This document shows, one piece after another, positions 1-4,494 of a stretch of DNA of 5,695 bases; position 1 is the stretch's first letter; the number at the start of each line of letters is the position of its first letter. The notes below the pieces were generated by a model. That model was not told the origin of the DNA, made no database searches, and saw only the letters and a program-made list of their open reading frames with translations. The translations under genes and the position numbers were made by a program. Source of the DNA: Deltaproteobacteria bacterium (GTDB taxonomy: Bacteria; Desulfobacterota; Desulfobacteria; Desulfobacterales; Desulfobacteraceae); contig QMMT01000159.1 of assembly GCA_003647385.1 (NCBI GenBank), forward strand, positions 1 through 5,695, given 5' to 3'.

Positions 1-858
1 CTCAAAGAGGCTACACTGCCATCCATTGAATTGCATCTTGACTGTGACTGTCTTGTCTTACCTCTGGCCTTAAAACCGGCCGAAGAATTTAAAGCTGCCG
101 CCGCACTTTTGCACCAGCCCCTTGATAAGGAAGGCTTTTTACAATCTGCCAACACCCGTCACCGTTTGACCGGTTCCCCTCGAAAAGGTATCTTTTTCGC
201 CGGAACCTGCCATGCTGAAACAGATCCGGATGACCTGAACAATGAAATCAATGATATCTTATCCGTTCTTTCAACTGAATCCATTGATCGGTCCACGGAT
301 GAAACTCAAATTGATACCGGGGTTGAAATTAATGAAAAAAAATGCGCCCAATGTCTGACCTGTATCCGGGTCTGCCCGCACTCGGCCATTATCATGAACA
401 ATAAAAACAGACCCCAGATTGTACCGGATGCCTGTTTCTCCTGCCATCTTTGTGTTGCAAGCTGCCCGGCATATGCCATTGAATCAAAAACCCTGGCCAA
501 TGATCAGATCGCCGAAAAAGTTAAAAAAGATAAAAAAGTAATCCTGGCCTGTGAACGATCAGCTGTCCTTGCAGCCAGCAGGCTTGTACTGCCGGATAAC
601 ACCACCCTGATTCCCATTCCATGTGCCTGTAGAATCAGCAGTGATATCATTCTTAAAGCCCTTTTAAACGGTGCATCAAAAGTAATTATAGCAGGTTGCC
701 ACGAAGAAAATTGCAGATCCCTTAAAGGAAGCAGTGCTGCCGATACTAGCGTGAAACAAGTATTAAGCATCCCGGGAATGGATGGTACTGAGGTAGTATG
801 GGAACCCATCGCTGCAAATGAAACCAAAAAATTAGACCGCATTATTTCCAAAGTGTGA
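1..858 (+). CDS. HdrA-like Fe-S/flavin electron-transfer protein with C-terminal MvhD-like domain (5' truncated by window)
   Basis: The reading frame is open from base 1, so the true start and the FAD/NAD-binding core lie upstream; a TTG at 31 is in frame but is not a credible start. 285 residues are visible. Residues 11-90 resemble the end of the HdrA flavoprotein fold, including the motif GIFFAGTCHAETDPDD, a variant of the usual GIF-AG segment. Two [4Fe-4S] ferredoxin motifs follow (Cys 115, 118, 121, 125 and Cys 145, 148, 151, 155, each ending in CP). Residues 180-285 resemble the MvhD/FrhD delta domain (PIPCACR, then AGCHEENC). Known for the family: cytoplasmic electron transfer or flavin-based electron bifurcation between a dehydrogenase or hydrogenase and HdrBC-type subunits. 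The gene sits 18 nt upstream of an HdrD-like gene, so the two products probably form one complex. QmoB also joins HdrA to MvhD, but no QmoC-like membrane subunit follows; a BamE/BamF-like or generic HdrA role is an alternative. Family assignment is secure; the partner is unknown. Confidence 0.88.
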   Translation, partial: LKEATLPSIELHLDCDCLVLPLALKPAEEFKAAAALLHQPLDKEGFLQSANTRHRLTGSPRKGIFFAGTCHAETDPDDLNNEINDILSVLSTESIDRSTDETQIDTGVEINEKKCAQCLTCIRVCPHSAIIMNNKNRPQIVPDACFSCHLCVASCPAYAIESKTLANDQIAEKVKKDKKVILACERSAVLAASRLVLPDNTTLIPIPCACRISSDIILKALLNGASKVIIAGCHEENCRSLKGSSAADTSVKQVLSIPGMDGTEVVWEPIAANETKKLDRIISKV

Positions 859-876
859 AAATAAAGGATAATACAT

Positions 877-2085
877 ATGGATACTGCAACAATAAAGAAA
901 ACATCGGCTCTGTCTAAACTGCTGAACCAGTTTACCCTGGGGGATAATATTGCTGAATGCCTGACCTGCGGAGCCTGCAACTCAAGATGTACCTGGTTTG
1001 ATGGAGAAGGTGGTCCTTTACCCCGCCAGATTATCCGCATGGCAGCTCTCGGACTTGATGAACAGCTTGTAAACAGCAACATGCTCTGGGATTGCCTGAT
1101 CTGCAACCGGTGCACACAAGGTTGCCCCATGGGGATTACCATGGACAAAGTGGTCAGAAAGGCAAGAAGCCTTGCTATTGCAGATGGCAATATCCCCAAA
1201 GACATTAAAATAGGCATTAAAAACCGCATTGAACTGGGAGATGTCAACGCACTGACCAAAGAGGAGTTTGTGGAAACCGTTGAATGGGTCAGTGAAGAAT
1301 TTGTGGATGAAGTGGATGATCCAAATGCCGAGATCCCCCATGACATAAAAGGAACAAAACTTCTTTATCTTCCCAACCCAAGGGAGCTTGGCATCAACCT
1401 GCTTCATTTAACCGCCATGGCAAAACTGTTTTATGCCATAAAAGAAACCTGGACCCTGTCCGCTCATCATACCGATGTGACCAACTGGGGATATTTTGTG
1501 GGCAAGGATGATATTGCAAAAAAAATGGCCCTGATGGTGGTTGAACCGGCCGAGGAACTCGGCGTTGAAACCCTTGTGCTTTCAGAATGCGGTCATGGAT
1601 ACCATGTCTTGAAATTCCTTTTGGAAGATATCATTGGAAGAAAACCAAAGTTTGAAGTGGTCAGCATGCCCGAGCTCATTGTTCGATATGCTAAAAAAGG
1701 GATCTTAAAATTTGATCCAGGTGTGCACCCTTACAAAATTGCTTACCACGACCCTTGTAATATTGCCAGAAAATCAGGGGGGTATGATGCGCCGAGAGAA
1801 TTGCTTTCCATGGTCTGCGAAGGACTGGTAGAGCTGATACCCAACAGAGAAGATGGCATCTGCTGCGGCGGCGGCGGCGGTATTCTACAGGACAGCACCA
1901 GCAAAAATAAAAGAATGATTACAGGAAAACCCAAGGCAGATCAAATGGTTGCAACCGGCCTGCCCCATCTGGCTACTGCCTGTCTCTCCTGCCACAGACA
2001 GCTTGGAGAGCTTTCCAATCATTATAAACTGGGAATAAAGGTTGATACTGTGGCATCTTTAGCATCGGAATCACTGATATTATAG
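877..2085 (+). CDS. HdrD-like Fe-S oxidoreductase (HdrC-HdrB fusion, CCG domain)
   Basis: 402 residues, starting at an ATG 8 nt after AAAGGA (863-868). The N-terminal HdrC-like part has two [4Fe-4S] motifs: Cys 28, 31, 34, 38 and Cys 73, 76, 79, 83. The C-terminal HdrB-like part should hold two CCG domains. The second is intact, with Cys 294, Cys 329-330 followed by five Gly, and Cys 369/372 in CLSC; in the family these bind a noncubane [4Fe-4S] cluster at the disulfide- or thiol-reducing site. The first is degenerate: TNWGYFVG stands where CCG would be, and only SECGHGYH (Cys 238) remains. As I recall, the same pattern occurs in DsrK/TmcB/HmeD-type proteins. No signal peptide or membrane segment is visible, so it is probably cytoplasmic. 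Lying directly behind the HdrA-like gene, it is probably that protein's electron partner. The physiological acceptor or donor cannot be read from sequence; BamD-like proteins of anaerobic aromatic degradation share the same layout. Confidence 0.92.
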   Translation: MDTATIKKTSALSKLLNQFTLGDNIAECLTCGACNSRCTWFDGEGGPLPRQIIRMAALGLDEQLVNSNMLWDCLICNRCTQGCPMGITMDKVVRKARSLAIADGNIPKDIKIGIKNRIELGDVNALTKEEFVETVEWVSEEFVDEVDDPNAEIPHDIKGTKLLYLPNPRELGINLLHLTAMAKLFYAIKETWTLSAHHTDVTNWGYFVGKDDIAKKMALMVVEPAEELGVETLVLSECGHGYHVLKFLLEDIIGRKPKFEVVSMPELIVRYAKKGILKFDPGVHPYKIAYHDPCNIARKSGGYDAPRELLSMVCEGLVELIPNREDGICCGGGGGILQDSTSKNKRMITGKPKADQMVATGLPHLATACLSCHRQLGELSNHYKLGIKVDTVASLASESLIL

Positions 2086-2091
2086 ACGATA

Positions 2092-2670
2092 ATGGACCTC
2101 TTTCTGGTTGCAGATATATTCGGCAGGACCCCTGCCCTGGAAACCATCTGTGAAAAACTGTCACAGATGGTTTCCGACGTACAGATCATTGATCCCTACA
2201 ATGGTGTTAATCTTGAATTTAAAACCGAAGCCCATGCCTATGATTATTTCATGACCCGGGTGGGGCTTGAGAAATACCAGTCGATCCTGACAGACCGGAT
2301 CGACCCGTCCGGCCCGAATATTGTCCTGATCGGGTTCAGTGTAGGAGCATCTGCAATCTGGGGGATATCCCCCCAATTATCATTAAAACATGTAAAAAAG
2401 GCTTTTTGCTTTTATGGTTCGCAGATCCGGCACCAGACCGGTGTTTTTCCCGTATTTGACGTCGAGCTCATTTTCCCGGAACAAGAGCCCCATTTTAATG
2501 TAGATATCCTCATCAGCCGCCTGCATAAAAAAAATCGCGTCACCTGCACAAGAACAGATGGCCTGCACGGGTTCATGAATGAATTATCACTCCATTTTAA
2601 CCCGGCCTGCTACGCAGACTTTATCGAATATTTAAAGACGCCTTTGACTCAATTAAAAAGCCACAACTGA
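2092..2670 (+). CDS. Dienelactone-hydrolase-like alpha/beta hydrolase (short)
   Basis: 192 residues, somewhat shorter than the roughly 230 usual for dienelactone hydrolases. The N-terminus (DLFLVADIFGRTPALE, then DPYNG) matches the start of the family fold. A nucleophile elbow GFSVGAS places Ser at residue 83, where classical dienelactone hydrolases have Cys. AFCFYGSQ (105-111) is the following strand. FPEQEPHF (128-135) occupies the acid region, with Glu 132 where Asp is usual. GLHGF places the catalytic His at 159. The likely role is hydrolysis of an ester, lactone or thioester; the substrate is unknown. The start lies 6 nt after the hdrD-like stop, and no good Shine-Dalgarno sequence precedes it (GGAA at 2067-2070 is too distant), so translational coupling to the upstream gene is likely. 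Two inverted repeats lie inside the first 84 nt of the gene. Family call is good; whether the triad is active is uncertain. Confidence 0.85.
   Translation: MDLFLVADIFGRTPALETICEKLSQMVSDVQIIDPYNGVNLEFKTEAHAYDYFMTRVGLEKYQSILTDRIDPSGPNIVLIGFSVGASAIWGISPQLSLKHVKKAFCFYGSQIRHQTGVFPVFDVELIFPEQEPHFNVDILISRLHKKNRVTCTRTDGLHGFMNELSLHFNPACYADFIEYLKTPLTQLKSHN
2122..2136 (+). repeat. Small inverted repeat GGCAGG-acc-CCTGCC
   Basis: A perfect 6-bp GC-rich stem with a 3-nt loop, 30 nt into the hydrolase gene and 2 nt upstream of the much longer 2139-2175 stem. On its own it could be chance. Together they predict a compact two-hairpin structure at the start of the coding region. Confidence 0.5.
2139..2175. 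repeat. Perfect 15-bp inverted repeat (hairpin) inside the hydrolase gene
   Basis: The left arm GGAAACCATCTGTGA (2139-2153) is the exact reverse complement of the right arm TCACAGATGGTTTCC (2161-2175), with a 7-nt loop AAAACTG. It lies 47-84 nt inside the hydrolase gene, in codons for residues 16-28. No T-run follows, so it is not an intrinsic terminator. It could be an mRNA processing or stability element between the hdr genes and the hydrolase, a brake on ribosomes, or a DNA-binding palindrome. The structure is seen directly; the function is inference. Confidence 0.75.
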
Positions 2671-2696
2671 ACCGTTTCAAAGGACTACAAAAAATC

Positions 2697-2725
2697 TTGA
2701 CAATAGAAATGACACATTGTACATT
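2697..2725 (+). promoter_or_regulatory. Sigma70-like promoter for the GntR-family regulator
   Basis: A consensus -35 TTGACA (2697-2702) and a -10 TACATT (2720-2725, 4 of 6 consensus bases) are separated by an ideal 17 bp. Transcription would start near 2732, giving a leader of about 29 nt before the ATG at 2761. The -10 box lies inside the palindrome at 2716-2741, so binding there should block RNA polymerase. Confidence 0.7.
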
Positions 2726-2743
2726 GTCCACAATGTACAATAC
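2714..2743. promoter_or_regulatory. Compound palindromic operator, probably for the adjacent GntR/FCD regulator
   Basis: Bases 2716-2741 form a 26-bp palindrome with 12-bp arms; only the central CC (2728-2729) breaks the symmetry. It can be read as heptads: ACATTGT (2714-2720), ACATTGT (2721-2727), CC, ACAATGT (2730-2736), and an imperfect ACAATAC (2737-2743). The core TTGTCCACAA fits the T-x-GT-N2-AC-x-A pattern known for FadR-subfamily GntR operators. It covers the -10 and the predicted start site of the regulator's own promoter, which suggests negative autoregulation. The match to this particular protein is inferred from position and motif class. Confidence 0.75.
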
Positions 2744-2760
2744 ATAATATATGGACTTTT

Positions 2761-3414
2761 ATGAAAGCAATTTTTAAGGCAGAAAAAAGATTCACTCTTG
2801 TTGAGCGGGTGATAGAGCAGATCAGAGAAGCCATCAGATCCGGGAGGCTAAAGCCCGGGGATCGACTGGTAGAAATGGAAATTGCCAGCAGCTTGGAGAT
2901 TGGCAGAAATGCTATAAGGGAAGCTTTCCGTTACCTGGAAAAAGAAGGATTTGTGACCATAACTCCTTTTAAGGGCGCCCATGTTACCCTACCAAACAAA
3001 AAAGAAATTCAGCAAATGTTCGAAGTTATGAGCGGGTTGGAAGGCATGTGTGCCCGACTTGCCACTCAAAAAATGAATCAAAAAAATTTAAAAAAAATTG
3101 AATCCCTCCATGCCGATCTTGAGAAGTATTATAAAAATAATGAACCTGAAAAATATCTAAAAACAAACTGGAGCTTCCATGGCCTTATTCAGAAACTTGC
3201 TAAAAACGATGTGCTGGATCAGGTAGTCAATGAATTAAGGCAAAAAATTTTTTTATATCGAAAAAAGCAATTATTGCAGCCCAACAGATTTGAAGCCTCC
3301 ATGGATGAGCACCGAATGATCCTGAAGGCATTTCAAAAAAAAGATCCAAATGAAGTTGAACTAAAAATGAGACAGCATCTTATTCGGCAAGGAGAGACTT
3401 TAATGGAAAAATAA
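2761..3414 (+). CDS. GntR-family transcriptional regulator, FadR subfamily (FCD domain)
   Basis: 217 residues, normal for the family. Residues 12-78 are the GntR winged helix: IREAIRSGRLKPGDRLVE, then an HTH around EIASSLEIGRNAIREAFRYLEKEGFV, then a wing TPFKGAHVT. Residues 82-215 are an all-helical FCD effector domain. Its metal/ligand positions are visible as Asn 136, His 140 (WSFH), His 184 (DEH) and His 206 (RQH); the first is usually Asp. FCD regulators typically sense small carboxylates, fatty-acid or sugar-acid derivatives and release DNA on binding. The first ATG is chosen because the next in-frame Met (residue 39) lies within the HTH; only a weak GGAC precedes it, at 2753-2756. The gene has its own promoter and a palindromic operator just upstream, so it is probably autoregulated. 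Likely targets are the flanking hdr-hydrolase or amidohydrolase genes, which is inference. Confidence 0.93.
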   Translation: MKAIFKAEKRFTLVERVIEQIREAIRSGRLKPGDRLVEMEIASSLEIGRNAIREAFRYLEKEGFVTITPFKGAHVTLPNKKEIQQMFEVMSGLEGMCARLATQKMNQKNLKKIESLHADLEKYYKNNEPEKYLKTNWSFHGLIQKLAKNDVLDQVVNELRQKIFLYRKKQLLQPNRFEASMDEHRMILKAFQKKDPNEVELKMRQHLIRQGETLMEK

Positions 3415-3462
3415 TACAAAAAAATTATTGTGAATCTGCTAAAACTTTTTTAAAAATAGTCC

Positions 3463-3491
3463 TTGACAGGGGAAAAATATCTCAATAAAGT
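3463..3491 (+). promoter_or_regulatory. Sigma70-like promoter for the IclR-family regulator and amidohydrolase
   Basis: A consensus -35 TTGACA (3463-3468) and a -10 TAAAGT (3486-3491, 4 of 6 consensus bases) have 17-bp spacing. Transcription would start near 3498, immediately before the palindrome at 3500-3524. The intergenic stretch before it (3415-3462) is A/T-rich, with no convincing terminator for the upstream regulator. Confidence 0.6.
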
Positions 3492-3499
3492 TATTCTAA

Positions 3500-3524
3500 A
3501 TTGTGGAATACTTTATTCCACAAT
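3500..3524. promoter_or_regulatory. IclR-type palindromic operator
   Basis: ATTGTGGAATA (3500-3510) and TATTCCACAAT (3514-3524) form perfect 11-bp arms around a 3-nt centre, CTT. The TGGAAT...ATTCCA core resembles operators described for IclR-family regulators. It lies just downstream of the predicted start site, where a bound repressor would block initiation or early elongation, so autoregulation of the IclR-family gene at 3591 is likely. The palindrome is seen directly; the binding protein is inferred. Confidence 0.72.
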
Positions 3525-3581
3525 ATGGAAAATTGTATAGGGTGCCCATATTTTATAAAAGAATGGGGGAAACAGACTATC

Positions 3582-3586
3582 GGAAG
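3582..3586 (+). promoter_or_regulatory. Ribosome binding site deciding the IclR-family start
   Basis: GGAAG lies 4 nt before the ATG at 3591. It is a modest site, but the other in-frame options (TTG 3501 and ATG 3525) have none and sit within or directly against the operator palindrome. Confidence 0.5.
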
Positions 3587-3590
3587 AATT

Positions 3591-4388
3591 ATGGCAAATG
3601 ATCGAATCAAACAAGCGGTAAAAGAAAATTCCAAGCGTCAGGGAGGGGCCCAAAGCATCCGTCGGACCATTGCCATTCTACGCTCTGTCTCCAAATACAA
3701 TGAAACAGGTGCAAGACTGTCTAAAATTGCAAAGGATGTGTGTCTTCCTCCCCCCACGGTCCATCGTATTCTCGCAGTTTTACTCGAAGAGGAATTTTTA
3801 TTCTTTGATGCTGCAGAAAAATTATATCATCTGGGGACTGAATTGTACTCTCTGGGGACTGCCACCCAGCAATTTTCTATTCGAGACCGCTTCCATACCA
3901 CATTGGAACGAATCTGTAGGCAGACCGATAATGTCATCCACCTGGTTATTCGTTCCGGTTATGACGGGCTGTGCATCGACCGGACTGTGGGCAAATCCCG
4001 TGTTCAGGTACTGGGATTTGATATTGGTGAGCGGCGGCTTCTCGGCATTGGGGCGGCGGGCCAGGCATTACTCTCTTTTCTGCCTGAAAAACAGAGGGAA
4101 GATATTCTTGCAGCCAATGCCCCCGGATATTTGAAATATTATGGTATTAAGGTTGAAAAGGTTAGATCATGGATCAAACGTACCCGAAAACTGAAATACT
4201 CAAACAGTATCCATATTGTCAGTCTGGATTCCATCGGTATAGGCGCTCCCATTTTTAATAAAAGGGGACAGGTTGTCGCAGCCATCAGCATGGCAGGTAT
4301 TACCAGTCGAATGACAAAGGAAAAATGCCGGAAAATTGCCCAGATAATTAAATCTGAAATTGCAGCGGTTGATCCGCCGCCCAATTAA
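3591..4388 (+). CDS. IclR-family transcriptional regulator
   Basis: 265 residues from the ATG at 3591, the usual IclR length. Residues 21-85 are the winged HTH: QSIRRTIAILRSVS, then LSKIAKDVCLPPPTVHRILAVLLEEEFL, then the wing strand KLYHLGTELYSLG. Residues 95-260 are the GAF-like effector domain, with VIHLVIRSGYDGLCIDR, GERRLLGIGAAGQALLSFLP and IGIGAPIFNKRGQVVAAISMAG, all family hallmarks. Members bind small organic, often aromatic or acidic, effectors and act as repressors or activators. The frame stays open upstream to ATG 3525, which would add 22 residues including CIGC; the shorter start is preferred because of its RBS and family alignment. The amidohydrolase follows 86 nt downstream with no evident promoter between, so the two are probably one transcript and the effector may be that enzyme's substrate or product. 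Confidence 0.92.
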   Translation: MANDRIKQAVKENSKRQGGAQSIRRTIAILRSVSKYNETGARLSKIAKDVCLPPPTVHRILAVLLEEEFLFFDAAEKLYHLGTELYSLGTATQQFSIRDRFHTTLERICRQTDNVIHLVIRSGYDGLCIDRTVGKSRVQVLGFDIGERRLLGIGAAGQALLSFLPEKQREDILAANAPGYLKYYGIKVEKVRSWIKRTRKLKYSNSIHIVSLDSIGIGAPIFNKRGQVVAAISMAGITSRMTKEKCRKIAQIIKSEIAAVDPPPN

Positions 4389-4407
4389 TGAGGTAGGCCA
4401 GGAAGCT

Positions 4408-4494
4408 ATGAACTTCAAAACAAATAAAAAAGTACACAACAGCAATGGTTTTTCAAAGCTGAAAATGGAGTGCCATGTCACCCTGTCAAAATGA
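4408..4494 (+). CDS. Possible 28-residue leader ORF overlapping the amidohydrolase start
   Basis: An ATG at 4408 follows AGGAAG (4400-4405) closely and opens a 28-codon frame, MNFKTNKKVHNSNGFSKLKM and eight more residues, ending in TGA at 4492-4494. It runs through the amidohydrolase ATG (4475) in another frame, so ribosomes translating it would end 17 nt past that start. It is Lys/Asn-rich, matches no family I recognise, and may be a translational coupler or simply chance. It falls in the only sizeable gap between the IclR-family gene and the amidohydrolase. Confidence 0.25.
   Translation: MNFKTNKKVHNSNGFSKLKMECHVTLSK

Noticed and set aside
504..1346. Long antisense open frame (280 codons) on the - strand
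   Set aside because: It spans the junction of two well-recognised + strand Fe-S protein genes, and its translation is Ser/Leu-rich without any family pattern; a shadow frame.
1549..1563. GCCGAG-gaa-CTCGGC stem in the HdrD-like gene
   Set aside because: Only 6 bp and mid-gene, within codons for Ala-Glu-Glu-Leu-Gly; chance is sufficient.
1..2085. Possible selenocysteine (in-frame TGA) in the Hdr-like genes
   Set aside because: Sec is common in related Hdr/MvhD proteins, but the visible cluster-ligand positions here are TGT/TGC Cys, and each TGA/TAG stop falls at a natural protein end.
1..2085. Qmo, Dsr or Tmc complex genes
   Set aside because: The next gene downstream is a soluble hydrolase, and no membrane subunit or cytochrome gene is present, unlike those operons.
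2360..2373. 14-bp perfect palindrome GGGGGATATCCCCC in the hydrolase gene
   Set aside because: No loop and no promoter context; explained by the Gly-Ile-Ser-Pro codons. Possible but unsupported as a binding site.
2641..2683. CCTTTGA...TCAAAGG inverted repeat around the hydrolase stop as a terminator
   Set aside because: A 7-bp stem with a 29-nt loop and no following T-run; not a credible intrinsic terminator.
3415..3462. A/T-rich stretch after the GntR-family gene as a terminator
   Set aside because: Short A and T runs only, with no GC stem.
3670..4134. + strand 154-codon open frame inside the IclR-family gene
   Set aside because: It overlaps clear IclR motifs in the other frame and has no recognisable protein features.
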